A stretch of DNA of 64,000 bases from Lachnospiraceae bacterium. GTDB taxonomy: Bacteria > Bacillota > Clostridia > Lachnospirales > Lachnospiraceae. A program made the translations under genes and the position numbers. Positions 27,440-36,987 of this stretch are shown here, in pieces. Location: contig JAEEND010000028.1 of assembly GCA_016283575.1 (NCBI GenBank), positions 1 to 64,000 on the forward strand. The letters run 5' to 3'. Position 1 is the stretch's first letter, and each line of letters opens with the position of its first letter. The notes under the pieces are model-generated. The model was not told the DNA's origin and ran no database searches. It saw only the letters and a list, made by a program, of their open reading frames with translations.

Positions 27440-28339
27440 ATGCCCAGTAAAGAAGCGACAGAATTAAATAATATGTTTAAAAATATGGTTCGTGACAGCG
27501 GACGCACATATATAGAAGAACGTGAAGACGGAAGAACACGTCCCAAGAGACCTTTACCCGAGGGCGTTACATTAAAAGAATTATCCTTAGCAGGAAATTA
27601 TGCCGAACTAATAGAAAAGCCCGGTAACAACGGACCGTTAGTCATGTATGTTCACGGTGGCGGCTTTAAAACGGGAGCGGCGGAAGAACGTCGTGAAATT
27701 ACTTTTGAAATAGTTGAAAAGTACGGATCCAACGTAATTGCCAATAATTACAGACTTTCTCCCGAGAATAAGTGGCCCGCCCATCTTGAAGATTGCGTAA
27801 ATACTTATTCAGAGATAATCAAAATGGGATATAAGCCTGAAGATATAGTATTAATGGGAGAGAGCGCAGGAGCGAGCCTTATTATCGCAATGGTTCTTTA
27901 TGCTATTGATAACAAGCTTCCCCTTCCCAAGGCAACGGTACTTTATTCGGGATCCATCAATCACGGAGGCCATTTTAAGTCTCATTTCGAAAATGCAGAA
28001 ACCGATTACATGCTTGGGGATTCGGTAAGTAAGGATGGAGATATTCCTGAAATATACGGTCCCGGAGAAGAGGGCATTAAGCTTAGTAAGAGTAAATATG
28101 CATCTCCCATCAATGCTGATTTCACGGGATTCCCGCCTACATATATTGCGGTTTCCGATGCAGAGGCTTTATTTGATGACTCTGTACTTCTCTATGAAGC
28201 ATTAAAAGAAAAAAATGTAAATGCAAAGATTCATATCGGAAATGATCTGATCCATGCATATCCTATTTTCCATACATTGCCTGAATCCATAGAAACAATG
28301 AAGGAGACCTTCGAATTTATTAATTCTATAAATCTTTAA
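27440..28339 (+). CDS. Alpha/beta hydrolase, HSL-type esterase
   Basis: 299 residues, AAAAAGGAGATAATC upstream. The hormone-sensitive-lipase-type oxyanion motif HGGG is in VMYVHGGGFKTGAAEER, followed by VIANNYRLSPENKWPAHLED, the nucleophile elbow LMGESAGASLI, the acid in VSDAEALFDD, and the His in HIGNDLIHAYPIF. There is no signal peptide, so it is cytoplasmic. Such enzymes in this habitat often deacetylate imported xylo- or mannooligosaccharides; that is a guess from context. An extended -10 (TGATAAAAT) lies just before its ribosome site. The neighbouring serine hydrolase starts 52 bases downstream. Confidence 0.85.
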   Translation: MPSKEATELNNMFKNMVRDSGRTYIEEREDGRTRPKRPLPEGVTLKELSLAGNYAELIEKPGNNGPLVMYVHGGGFKTGAAEERREITFEIVEKYGSNVIANNYRLSPENKWPAHLEDCVNTYSEIIKMGYKPEDIVLMGESAGASLIIAMVLYAIDNKLPLPKATVLYSGSINHGGHFKSHFENAETDYMLGDSVSKDGDIPEIYGPGEEGIKLSKSKYASPINADFTGFPPTYIAVSDAEALFDDSVLLYEALKEKNVNAKIHIGNDLIHAYPIFHTLPESIETMKETFEFINSINL

Positions 28340-28391
28340 AATAGACAAGCCCGGAAAAAACGCGGAAAAGACTTAGATCGGGGAGTACTTC

Positions 28392-30125
28392 TTGAAATCA
28401 AAGGGTGAAAATAAAAAACATGTAGGTTTACATAATATAATTACAAAAACAGCATGCCTTTCGGTTTTATTATTATTACCGGCTTTATCTTCCTGCGGTT
28501 TTAATGAAAAAGAAGATCGGGTATCGATAAACGAGACTGAGCTGTCTTTACGGGAGCCTCGTGAAGCCCTTGAATCAAGTGAACTAAACTTAGATATAAA
28601 TACAGGTGCTGAAGCTATAATCCCTTCTTTCCCCAGGGGAGAGCTTAAAGATTCAGGTATTCATGAAGAAGCGATCAGACTAATGGAAGCAATTATTGAA
28701 TCTGATATTAATTACGGCTTCCCCGGAGCTTCTGTCAGTATTATCAAAGATAACAGGCTCGTATATGAAAAAGCCTTCGGATTTGTGAATCGCTATAATC
28801 CCGACGGGACTTTGATCTCCGATCCTGTGGAAACTACCACCGATACACTTTTTGATCTTGCTTCAATAACCAAGATGTTTTCCGTAAATTATGCCCTTCA
28901 AAAGCTCTGCACGGAAGGACATGTGAACCTGGACAGCAAAGTGTGCGAATATCTTGGGGACAGCTTTTATGATGACGTGATCTTCATTGATTACAACGAA
29001 GGTGACAATCCGGATCTCGAAGTCCAGAAAGAATGGAAAAAGAATCTTCGTATACGCGATCTTCTTATGCATCAGGGTGGATTTCCGGCAGATCCCAGAT
29101 ACTTTAATCCCCATCTTGATACGGAAGCCCAGAACTTCAGCAGAGATAAAGAAAACCTTCTTTTTGCAGGAAGCAATGCCGATAATGACACAAAGCAGGC
29201 TACCATAGAGGCAATATGCAAGACACCGCTTCTTTATGAACCGGGAAAAAGAACCCTGTATTCCGATGTAGACTATATGATTCTCGGACTTATAGTCGAA
29301 AAGATAACGGGAGAGTCTCTCGATGAGTATTTTATGCATGAATTCGCAGAGCCCATGAATCTTAAGCATATAACCTATGAACCCTTAAAGCATGGCTTTA
29401 ATAAATCGGACTGTGCAGCTACGGAGCTTTGCGGAAATACCAGAGGTGGATATATAGATTTTCCCGGGATCAGGACCTATACCCTTGAGGGTGAGGTTCA
29501 TGATGAAAAGGCATATTACAGCATGGCAGGTGTTTCGGGTCATGCGGGGCTTTTTTCAAATGCAACGGATCTTTCTGTTCTTGCGTCCCTGATGCTTACG
29601 GGAGAATACAACGGGAAAGTTTATTTTAGTGATGATGTGATAAAAGAATTTACTTCACCCGCGTCCCCGGAAACCGAAAACTGGGGCCTCGGCTGGTGGC
29701 GGCAGGGTGACTGCTTAAGAACTAATTATTTTGGTACCAAAGCTTCCGAAAATGCCATAGGTCACCAGGGATGGACAGGTACCTTTATATTGATCGATCC
29801 TGACAGAGATCTTATCATTACAATACTTACCAATAAGATCAACAGTCCCGTTACGGATCCCGAAAAGAATCTTAATAAATTTGACGGAAGCTTCTTTACA
29901 ACGGGAGCCCTTGGCTTCGCCCCGGAAATCATTTACACGGGAATGGATGAAGAAAGAGATATACACGAAGATTTAAAGCAGGTATTGCTTGATATATGTG
30001 AAAATTCACACCATGCTATAAAAAAGGGTATGGCGGAAACGCACCCTGCGGTATTAAACTTTAAGAGTAAAGAAAATGTATTTGCGGAGTTCTTTGACGA
30101 AGCTCCCTTTCTTGTGGAAGATTAA
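28392..30125 (+). CDS. Serine beta-lactamase-like hydrolase, lipoprotein
   Basis: 577 residues. The best start is a TTG at 28392 after GGGGAG; no ATG is suitably placed. The N-terminus carries a long hydrophobic stretch and an ALSSC lipobox (Cys35). The class C beta-lactamase/D-aminopeptidase fold follows: LASITKMFS (Ser-x-x-Lys), RIRDLLMHQGGFPADP, TLYSDVDYMILG (Tyr-x-Asx), MAGVSGHAGLFSNATDLS and IGHQGWTGT (His-x-Gly). It is longer than typical members and is anchored on the cell surface. Possible roles are peptidoglycan peptide trimming, esterase activity or beta-lactam tolerance; the sequence does not decide. Confidence 0.85.
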   Translation: MKSKGENKKHVGLHNIITKTACLSVLLLLPALSSCGFNEKEDRVSINETELSLREPREALESSELNLDINTGAEAIIPSFPRGELKDSGIHEEAIRLMEAIIESDINYGFPGASVSIIKDNRLVYEKAFGFVNRYNPDGTLISDPVETTTDTLFDLASITKMFSVNYALQKLCTEGHVNLDSKVCEYLGDSFYDDVIFIDYNEGDNPDLEVQKEWKKNLRIRDLLMHQGGFPADPRYFNPHLDTEAQNFSRDKENLLFAGSNADNDTKQATIEAICKTPLLYEPGKRTLYSDVDYMILGLIVEKITGESLDEYFMHEFAEPMNLKHITYEPLKHGFNKSDCAATELCGNTRGGYIDFPGIRTYTLEGEVHDEKAYYSMAGVSGHAGLFSNATDLSVLASLMLTGEYNGKVYFSDDVIKEFTSPASPETENWGLGWWRQGDCLRTNYFGTKASENAIGHQGWTGTFILIDPDRDLIITILTNKINSPVTDPEKNLNKFDGSFFTTGALGFAPEIIYTGMDEERDIHEDLKQVLLDICENSHHAIKKGMAETHPAVLNFKSKENVFAEFFDEAPFLVED

Positions 30126-30160
30126 CAGTGTGACTCAGTATGTAACATAAAGGGGACGAC

Positions 30161-31285
30161 ATGATTACTGTAGACAGTTGGATAGTATTAAATTTCTTTA
30201 CAGGCTTTTTACTTGTATTGTTATACATTTTCCAGAACAGAACATCAAGGCTTTTAAACGGGCGTAAATTCTCCCGGATTCTTATTATGACCTTTATCTT
30301 GCTTGTGGCAGAAACCATCGGCAAGATCGGTGAATTATATCCCGAGCGCTTTTTCTTTCTTGCCAAGGCAGGATATCTTTTCATTTATCTCTTAGACCCT
30401 TGGGACATAGTGCTTTCATTCAGCTATGTGGATTGCTGGATCGAAGGCGGCAACAGGCGTGTGCGTAATTTCTTTAAATACATGCTTTATATTGCGGGCA
30501 TCGCAAACTTCCTGCTTGTTCTTATTTCCAACATATTTAATTTAAAATGGTTTTATTATTTTGAAGGATTCAAATACTACAGAGGCCCTCTTTTTGTAAT
30601 AAGAGGTGTGATAGTAATGCTTATGATCCTTTCGGTGCTCATATATTACCTTTTCTTCAGCTCTTATGTAGTGAGCCAGTACAAAAGAATGCTTTGGTAT
30701 CTTCCCATTTTTTCCATTATCGGGGGCTTGTTCCAGATATTTTTTGCGGAGCTTGACACTACCTATACCGGTATTGCCATGGGATGTCTGATTCTTTTCT
30801 TTTATTTCCAGAGTAAAGACGTTAATGTTGACTATCTTACAGGGGTATTAAACCGAAGAGGTCTTGATATAAAAATGCAGACCGCAGTGGATTCCGGTGA
30901 GGACTTCGCGGCCATCATGATGGATCTTGATTATTTCAAAGAAATAAATGATACTCACGGCCATTCCGCAGGTGACAAGGCAATCATGGCTGTGGCGCAG
31001 GTCCTTGTAGATATTTTCGGCGGCGATTCCATTATCGGACGATTCGGCGGTGACGAATTCCTTGTTATTGTTAAGAGCGTTTCCGAAAAAGAAATCGGCC
31101 ATAAGATCGAGATTATCCATGATGCCATTAAGAGACTTCGCGAAAAGAACAAGTGGCCGGAGCTTTTTGATATAAGCTGCGGATATAAAGTATATGAACA
31201 GTCAAGCGGTCTTTCCGCCAAAGAATTCCAGGAGCAGATCGACAAGCTTATGTATGATGAAAAGCAGAGACATCATCAGATTTAG
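30161..31285 (+). CDS. Membrane-bound diguanylate cyclase (GGDEF)
   Basis: 374 residues after AAAGGGGACGAC. Roughly seven membrane helices fill residues 5-215, similar to a 7TM sensor of the histidine-kinase type (also seen at the N-terminus of the 33030 kinase). The GGDEF domain begins VDYLTGVLNRRGLDIKM, with MMDLDYFKEINDTHGHSAGD and an intact active site GRFGGDEFLVI. No RxxD inhibitory site is obvious five residues upstream (IFGGDSIIGRFGG). It makes cyclic di-GMP from GTP in response to an unknown membrane signal. It is followed after eight bases by the phosphohexomutase gene. Confidence 0.93.
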   Translation: MITVDSWIVLNFFTGFLLVLLYIFQNRTSRLLNGRKFSRILIMTFILLVAETIGKIGELYPERFFFLAKAGYLFIYLLDPWDIVLSFSYVDCWIEGGNRRVRNFFKYMLYIAGIANFLLVLISNIFNLKWFYYFEGFKYYRGPLFVIRGVIVMLMILSVLIYYLFFSSYVVSQYKRMLWYLPIFSIIGGLFQIFFAELDTTYTGIAMGCLILFFYFQSKDVNVDYLTGVLNRRGLDIKMQTAVDSGEDFAAIMMDLDYFKEINDTHGHSAGDKAIMAVAQVLVDIFGGDSIIGRFGGDEFLVIVKSVSEKEIGHKIEIIHDAIKRLREKNKWPELFDISCGYKVYEQSSGLSAKEFQEQIDKLMYDEKQRHHQI

Positions 31286-31293
31286 GAGGTGCT

Positions 31294-32994
31294 ATGGATT
31301 ACACAAAGCGTTATAACGAGTGGTTACAGAATCTTAAGGACGAGAATCCCTTAAAGACCGAGCTTCTTTCCCTCATCGAAGCCCATGATGAAAAAGAATT
31401 TAAGGAACGCTTTTACAAAGACCTTTCCTTCGGTACTGCGGGTCTTCGCGGTAAGATAGGAGTCGGCACCAACAGAATGAATTTTTTGACCGTGGGTAAA
31501 GCTACCCAGGGCATTGCGGATTATATAGTTAAAAAGGGAAAAGAAGCCATGGAGAAGGGCGTTATCATAGCTCACGACCCGAGACACTTTTCTAAAGAAT
31601 TCAGCCGCTATGCCGCAGAAATACTTGCTGAAAACCACATTAAGGTATATACCTTCCCGGATTTACGCCCCACCCCTGAGCTTGCTTTCATGATAAGAAA
31701 GCTCAATGCAGTTTCCGGAATCAATATAACCGCATCCCATAATCCCAAGGAATATAACGGATACAAGGCTTATTGGGAGGATGGATGCCAGGTTTCATCG
31801 GAAGTTGCAGATGGCATGACGGAATGTATCAATGCCGTAAATATCTGGACAGATATTAAGTCAGGTGATTTTGATTCTTTTGTTAATAAAGGTCTTATTA
31901 CAGTATTATCGGAAGAATATGACAGAGCCTATTTAGATAAGATTGAAAGCCTTGCAATAAGAAGCGGGGAGGATCTTGATTTAGATATTCCCATTGTCTA
32001 TACCCCTTTAAACGGATGCGGTTCAATTCCCTTCAGACAGATGCTTAAGGACAGAGGCTTTAAGAACTTTACCATAGTACCTGAGCAGGAGAATCCGGAT
32101 CCTGATTTTACTACCGTAGGTTATCCCAATCCCGAAGACCCCAAGGCCTTTAAATTGAGCGAAGAATACGGAAAGAAATTCGGGGCAGAGCTTCTTATGG
32201 CAACGGACCCTGATTCAGACAGATTTGCAATAGAGATCCGTGATGATAACGGTAATTACATTCCCTTAAACGGTAATCAGACAGGGTATTTACTGGTAAA
32301 TTACATATTGGAAGGAAGAAAGACCGCAGGAACCCTGCCTAAGAAAGGCGCCATGGTCAAATCAATAGTTACTTCCAATCTTTCAACCAGGATCGCCGAA
32401 TCCTACGGAGTCGAGATGTTCGAAACTCTTACGGGATTTAAGAATATCTGCGGAAAGATTCCTTATTTACATGAAAACGGATATACATATTTATTCGGCT
32501 ACGAAGAATCTGTAGGATATGCATTATCCGAAGACATCCGTGACAAGGACGGAATATCGGCAGGAATGCTTGTGGCAGAAGCCGCAGCCTTTTACAAAAA
32601 GCAGGGTAAGACCTTGTTTGATGTATTAAATGATATTTACGAAAAGTACGGTTTCCATATGGAGAATGAACCGAATATCGTGTTGGAAGGCATAGAAGGA
32701 TCGGAGAGAATAGGTCGCATGATGAAATTCTTCCGTGAGAATCTTCCCGTTACGGTAGCAGGAGCCAATGTTACCAGGGTGATCGATTATATTAACGGAT
32801 ATAAAGATATTCCCCCTCAGAATGCATTAAGACTCTTTTTAAGCAACGATTCATGGTTTGCCATCAGACCAAGCGGTACGGAACCTAAGATTAAATTCTA
32901 TTTTTATTCAAGGGGAGACAGTAAAAAAGAAGCGGAAGCTTACATCCGCGCCATGACTGATGAGATCCTCGGGTATATTAAATCAGTGGATTAA
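31294..32994 (+). CDS. Phosphohexomutase (phosphoglucomutase/phosphomannomutase)
   Basis: 566 residues with AGGAGGTGCT upstream. The four-domain alpha-D-phosphohexomutase is intact: FGTAGLRGKIGVGTNRMN, ITASHNPKEYNGYKAYWEDG (catalytic phospho-Ser), LLMATDPDSDRFAI (metal-binding Asp residues), FGYEESVGYAL (sugar loop) and IRPSGTEPKIKFYF (phosphate loop). It interconverts hexose 1- and 6-phosphates. GYEES is typical of PgcA-type enzymes that accept glucose and mannose. It is a good candidate for turning mannose 1-phosphate from the GH130 enzymes into mannose 6-phosphate for ManA, although it is encoded 14 kb away with a diguanylate cyclase. Confidence 0.93.
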   Translation: MDYTKRYNEWLQNLKDENPLKTELLSLIEAHDEKEFKERFYKDLSFGTAGLRGKIGVGTNRMNFLTVGKATQGIADYIVKKGKEAMEKGVIIAHDPRHFSKEFSRYAAEILAENHIKVYTFPDLRPTPELAFMIRKLNAVSGINITASHNPKEYNGYKAYWEDGCQVSSEVADGMTECINAVNIWTDIKSGDFDSFVNKGLITVLSEEYDRAYLDKIESLAIRSGEDLDLDIPIVYTPLNGCGSIPFRQMLKDRGFKNFTIVPEQENPDPDFTTVGYPNPEDPKAFKLSEEYGKKFGAELLMATDPDSDRFAIEIRDDNGNYIPLNGNQTGYLLVNYILEGRKTAGTLPKKGAMVKSIVTSNLSTRIAESYGVEMFETLTGFKNICGKIPYLHENGYTYLFGYEESVGYALSEDIRDKDGISAGMLVAEAAAFYKKQGKTLFDVLNDIYEKYGFHMENEPNIVLEGIEGSERIGRMMKFFRENLPVTVAGANVTRVIDYINGYKDIPPQNALRLFLSNDSWFAIRPSGTEPKIKFYFYSRGDSKKEAEAYIRAMTDEILGYIKSVD

Positions 32995-32998
32995 CAAT

Positions 32999-33024
32999 AA
33001 AAGGCCCTTTAAAGGGCCTTTTAA
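32999..33024. terminator. Bidirectional terminator, perfect 24-bp palindrome
   Basis: AAAAGGCCCTTT and AAAGGGCCTTTT (32999-33022) form a perfect palindrome with A and T flanks, ending both the mutase gene and the convergent histidine kinase gene. Confidence 0.92.
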
Positions 33025-33029
33025 TTTGC

Positions 33030-35252
33030 TTATTCTTCTACAAGAGTGACTTTGTCCGCGGGAATGTATTTAAGTAATGTGCTTTCAAGGTCCTCGCTTC
33101 GAATGGGCTTTGAAAGATAATCATCGAAGCCTATGGACAGGTATTCGGCTTCAGCTCCGTTTATTGCATTGGCAGTAAGCACTATCACGGGAGTTTCGGT
33201 ATTTAAGCCTTCCTGAGAGATCACCTTAAAGGTAGCGATTCCGTCGGGTTCAGGCATTCTGTGGTCAAGTAAGATCACATCATACTTTTTTTGGTTGCAT
33301 TTTTCCATGGCTTCACGCCCGCCGGTGGCGGTGTCGATCCTGAGTTCGGTCTTTTTAAGTAAAGCGGTAACCACCTTAAGATTAACAAGCACATCATCCA
33401 CAACCAGGATATCAGCTTCGGGAGCCCTGAAGGTTTCATGGTATTTATGCTTAATTTCAATCTTTTCTTTTTCAAATTTACCGGAAGGTGTGTTATCTAC
33501 GATCTTCTGGGGAATGGATACCTTAAATGAACTTCCCACACCCAGTATACTGTCTACCACGATATTTCCGTTCATCAGATTGGTGAGTTCCTTCGTAATG
33601 GCAAGACCGAGACCGGTACCCTGAATAGTGGCATTCTGCTTCTCGTTAACTCTCATAAAGGCATCAAAGAGATGGGAGATATCCTTTTTGGCAATGCCCA
33701 TACCGGTATCCGTAATAATTAAGCTTAAATTAATTGTATCTTCGCTTAATCTGTCGAAGCCTGCCTTTATCGTGACTCCGCCTTCCCTGGTATATTTAAT
33801 GGCATTGGATATGATATTTATAAGTATCTGTTTGATCTTCTTATCATCACCGGAAAGAACGGAGGGAATATCTTCATCAACTTCTATTTCAAGAGCAAGA
33901 TTCTTTGAAACCGCCATTTGCTCAAAGTATGAATAGCACTGATTGAGAATATCATGGGGCTTATAATCTTCGGGAGTAACTTCCATTTTGTTGGCTTCGA
34001 TCTTTGAAAAATCCAGTATGTCATTTATAAGACTTAAAAGAGTATCGCCCGAAGACTTGATATTCTGAGCATATTCAATAAGCTGCGGGTCCATTGTGGT
34101 ACGCAGTATCATTTCGTTCATGCCAAGCACGGAATTGAGAGGAGTTCTTATTTCGTGAGACATGTTGGCAAGGAACTGGCTCTTTGCCTTATTGGCATTA
34201 TCCGCAACTTCTCTGGCCTCAGTGAGCTCCTGAAGATATCGGATCTGTTCCGTATTATCATCAATAAGGAAGTAGGTTCCTATTTCACGATTCTTTTTAT
34301 CGAGGATCTTGTTGTATCTGATATTAAAATGTCTCAGATCACCGTTTTCGGCTACAGTCACATAGGAGGTATCCCCGAAACGTGTGCCCTGATGCTTCAG
34401 CGAATCTACTACCGAAACAATGGGCTCCGAATAGAAATTAAAATTCTCCTTCACAAGCATATGCTTAAACTTGTTGATGGAATAAGCATTGGAATATATG
34501 AGATTCTGATTTATATCAAAAAGAATCAGTCCCTCATTCATGTCATTGACCGCCATGACGATGGAAGAGTTCATAAGGGTGCGGGGGACAAGGCTCGTGA
34601 TGCTTAAATATATAAAGCTTCCCGCAAAACCATAGAAAATAACGGATGCGTCAAGCACCAGCGATAAAGCGATATAAAGAAGGTTTAGTAAGATTACTAC
34701 CAAAAGCACAAAGAAGATAAGCACATACCGTTTTCTGTATATGCCATAGGTTGTAAACATCTTGTGAATGATAAATAAGAAGGATAAAAGCACAAGAAAA
34801 TATGATAAACCGAGGTGAATATAAAATACCGGATAGTAGCCGGTCTGGTAGAATACTTCGCCCGAGTAAACAGTTTCATAGATATAGAAAACATGCTTAA
34901 ATATGGAATTTAAGAATATTGAAAGGGTATCCGCAGAGATTATTACCGCCATGGGCAGATAGAATCTCTTGTGGAACTTATAATGCTCGGTATAATGCAT
35001 ACAAAAGCCCGACAGGAAATAAAGGATCCAGTCGATGGAGGCAAAATATAAACCATATGAGATTTCAGCAAAACCGGAACTGTGAGAACATGCCACGAAA
35101 ATATTGGCAAGGATTGCCACATTGGCTGCGATCATGGCGCGTTTAAGCCAGGTGCAGGCCGCAGTATCAAATTTCTTGAGAGCTCTGATGACATAGATGA
35201 GCTCAAAGATTACCAGTGTATCAACAAGAATGAATATGGTTTTTGTTAACAT
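33030..35252 (-). CDS. Hybrid sensor histidine kinase
   Basis: 740 residues. About seven membrane helices (residues 1-220, His-kinase 7TM type) precede a PAS-like domain (MNEGLILFDINQNLIYSN...), a HisKA domain with the phospho-His in FLANMSHEIRTPLNSVLGM (near residue 365), and a HATPase with IISNAIKYTREGG, ITDTGMGI and GTGLGLAI. A C-terminal receiver domain has ILVVDDVLVNLKVV, the phospho-Asp in VILLDHRMPEPDG, and VLTANAIN. It is a phosphorelay protein without an adjacent response regulator. Its membrane domain resembles that of the nearby diguanylate cyclase, so both may read related signals. Confidence 0.94.
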   Translation of the reverse strand: MLTKTIFILVDTLVIFELIYVIRALKKFDTAACTWLKRAMIAANVAILANIFVACSHSSGFAEISYGLYFASIDWILYFLSGFCMHYTEHYKFHKRFYLPMAVIISADTLSIFLNSIFKHVFYIYETVYSGEVFYQTGYYPVFYIHLGLSYFLVLLSFLFIIHKMFTTYGIYRKRYVLIFFVLLVVILLNLLYIALSLVLDASVIFYGFAGSFIYLSITSLVPRTLMNSSIVMAVNDMNEGLILFDINQNLIYSNAYSINKFKHMLVKENFNFYSEPIVSVVDSLKHQGTRFGDTSYVTVAENGDLRHFNIRYNKILDKKNREIGTYFLIDDNTEQIRYLQELTEAREVADNANKAKSQFLANMSHEIRTPLNSVLGMNEMILRTTMDPQLIEYAQNIKSSGDTLLSLINDILDFSKIEANKMEVTPEDYKPHDILNQCYSYFEQMAVSKNLALEIEVDEDIPSVLSGDDKKIKQILINIISNAIKYTREGGVTIKAGFDRLSEDTINLSLIITDTGMGIAKKDISHLFDAFMRVNEKQNATIQGTGLGLAITKELTNLMNGNIVVDSILGVGSSFKVSIPQKIVDNTPSGKFEKEKIEIKHKYHETFRAPEADILVVDDVLVNLKVVTALLKKTELRIDTATGGREAMEKCNQKKYDVILLDHRMPEPDGIATFKVISQEGLNTETPVIVLTANAINGAEAEYLSIGFDDYLSKPIRSEDLESTLLKYIPADKVTLVEE

Positions 35253-35327
35253 GATGCACTCCCCAAAGTTTAGTAATTACCATAATTATATAAAGGTTCT
35301 GTTAACAAAAAAAGCCTTTAAACTAAA

Positions 35328-35353
35328 GAAAGCACGGAATTAACCGTGCTTTC
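35328..35353 (-). terminator. Hairpin after the PTS IIC-like gene
   Basis: GAAAGCACGG (35328-35337) and CCGTGCTTTC (35344-35353) form a perfect 10-bp stem with a six-base loop. On the minus strand it follows the IIC gene stop, and T-rich sequence (TTTAGTTTAAAGGCTTTTTTT) comes after it. Confidence 0.75.
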
Positions 35354-35364
35354 GGAGTTTAGAT

Positions 35365-36456
35365 TTATGAAAGCTTCATGTCGCCTTCTTTTACCCAACC
35401 TATCTTAACAAGAAGCATGTTAATGAGTGGACAGAGAATGGCAGGGAGTACGAAGCTTATTAAAATAAGTCCCAGCCAGTCAAAAGAAGTGATGCCGGCC
35501 TTTGTACCGGAGGCAACATCGTTGACCCAGCCCGTATAGACACCGATCTGACCTACGAGACCGCAGGTACCCATGCCTGAAGAAACAGCGGCGCCGTTCA
35601 TCTGAAGCTTGAAAACGCATGTTGCAAGAGGTCCGGTGATGGCGGATGTCACAATGGGAGCGATCCAGATCCTGGGGTTCTTTATAATGTTACCCATCTG
35701 AAGCATGGAAGTTCCGATACCCTGTGATACAAGGCCGCCCCACTTGTTTTCTTTAAAGCTCATTACCGCGAAACCAATCATCTGAGCAGAGCATCCTGCA
35801 ACAGCGGCACCGCCCGCAAGACCCGTAAGTCCGAGAGCAGCGCAGATCGCTGCGGAAGAAATGGGAAGTGTAAGTGCTATACCTACAAGTACGGATACGA
35901 GAATTCCCATTAATAAAGGCTGCTGAGTGGTTGCCCACATAATGAGTGTTCCGAGCTTCATGGCTGCAGTACCGAGGCCGGGAGCGAAGAGGTATGAAAA
36001 TAACACACCTGCGCCGATTGTGACAAGGGGAGTTACAAGAATATCGATCTTAGTTTCTTTTGAAACCATCTTACCGATCTCGGCGGCGAGAATAGCTACA
36101 AAAAGAACTGCCAAAGGTCCGCCGGCTCCGCCGAGGGCGTTTGATGCAAAACCAACGGTTATAAGTGAAAAGAGCACCAAGGGGGGACAGTTAAGAGCGT
36201 AACCGATGGCAACTGCCATGGCAGGACCGCTCATCGCTGTGGCAAGACCGCCTACGGTATAGTCAATACCTGCAACAGTAGCAACTTTTTCTGTTAAAAA
36301 AGGGATTTTGAATTGAGCTCCCACGGTATTGATGATAGTACCGATCAAGAGAGAACAGAAGAGACCCTGAGCCATTGCTCCGAGGGCGTCTACAAGATAT
36401 CTTTTAACGGAAATCTCGATATCTTTTCTTTTTAAAAAAGCTTTAAATTTACCCAT
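35365..36456 (-). CDS. Orphan PTS IIC-like membrane transporter (PTS_EIIC_2 type)
   Basis: 363 residues; the ATG at 36456 (minus) follows AGGAGTAGTT, and a longer frame to 36555 lacks a ribosome site. It is highly hydrophobic with many Gly-rich segments (GGLATAMSGPAMAVAIGYAL, ALGLTGLAGGAAVAGCSAQ, NGAAVSSGMGTCGLVGQIG). This matches the family annotated PTS_EIIC_2, which usually stands alone without IIA or IIB domains. The substrate is unknown, and whether it works with the phosphotransferase system is unclear. It is divergent from ptsH-ptsI, which is circumstantial support for a PTS link. Confidence 0.75.
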   Translation of the reverse strand: MGKFKAFLKRKDIEISVKRYLVDALGAMAQGLFCSLLIGTIINTVGAQFKIPFLTEKVATVAGIDYTVGGLATAMSGPAMAVAIGYALNCPPLVLFSLITVGFASNALGGAGGPLAVLFVAILAAEIGKMVSKETKIDILVTPLVTIGAGVLFSYLFAPGLGTAAMKLGTLIMWATTQQPLLMGILVSVLVGIALTLPISSAAICAALGLTGLAGGAAVAGCSAQMIGFAVMSFKENKWGGLVSQGIGTSMLQMGNIIKNPRIWIAPIVTSAITGPLATCVFKLQMNGAAVSSGMGTCGLVGQIGVYTGWVNDVASGTKAGITSFDWLGLILISFVLPAILCPLINMLLVKIGWVKEGDMKLS

Positions 36457-36628
36457 AACTACTCCTAAATGTATTAATTTTTTGAAATTTCTAAGATATG
36501 ATATCACAATATTTTTTATCCCACAATCACAAGGATTAATCCAAAGAAATAACAAGATTCATCCAAAATTATCCCAATACATCCAAACAAACTTCCCAAT
36601 ATTTGCAAAAAAGAGCAAAATTAATCAC

Positions 36629-36657
36629 TTTACCTTTAGGGTATTAGTATGTATAAT
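36629..36657 (+). promoter_or_regulatory. Promoter of ptsH-ptsI
   Basis: TTTACC (36629-36634), 17 bases, TATAAT (36652-36657). The start codon of ptsH is 45 bases further on, with AAAGGAG between. Confidence 0.65.
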
Positions 36658-36701
36658 ATGAAGTAACAGGGGTAAAAACAAACGCAAAGGAGTATATAAT
36701 C

Positions 36702-36959
36702 ATGAAAACTTTTAAGTATGTAATTACCGACGAGGTCGGCATCCATGCACGTCCCGCAGGAATTCTTGCCAAGGAAGCCAAGAAGTACACAAGCAAGGTT
36801 ACACTTTCCTGCCACGGTGCCGAAGCAGAGGCCACTAAGCTTTTAGCTGTTATGAGCATGGCCGTTAAGAAGGGTGAAGAGGTTACAGTTACCATTGAAG
36901 GTGCCGACGAAGCTGCAGCTTGTGCAGAGATCGAGAAATTCTTCAAAGAGAATTTATAA
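36702..36959 (+). CDS. ptsH: Phosphocarrier protein HPr
   Basis: 85 residues after CAAAGGAGTAT. The active-site His15 is present in EVGIHARPAGILAKEA, and the fold signature KVTLSCHGAEAEATKLLAVM is typical. HPr accepts phosphate from enzyme I and passes it to IIA. Counting from Met1, residue 46 (Ser46 in B. subtilis HPr, in KSIMGVMS) is Lys here (TKLLAVMS), so the regulatory site of HPr kinase is missing. That would disconnect this HPr from Ser-phosphorylation and CcpA-dependent catabolite repression. The enzyme I gene follows 28 bases downstream. Confidence 0.96.
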   Translation: MKTFKYVITDEVGIHARPAGILAKEAKKYTSKVTLSCHGAEAEATKLLAVMSMAVKKGEEVTVTIEGADEAAACAEIEKFFKENL

Positions 36960-36987
36960 ACTTACATATATAATTTGGAGCGAATAA

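Noticed and set aside
28863..29369. 168-codon minus-strand frame inside the serine hydrolase gene
   Set aside because: Antisense to the catalytic domain; no Shine-Dalgarno and no domain similarity.
34155..34607. 150-codon plus-strand frame inside the histidine kinase gene
   Set aside because: It lies antisense to the conserved PAS and HisKA coding region, has no ribosome site and no recognisable motif.
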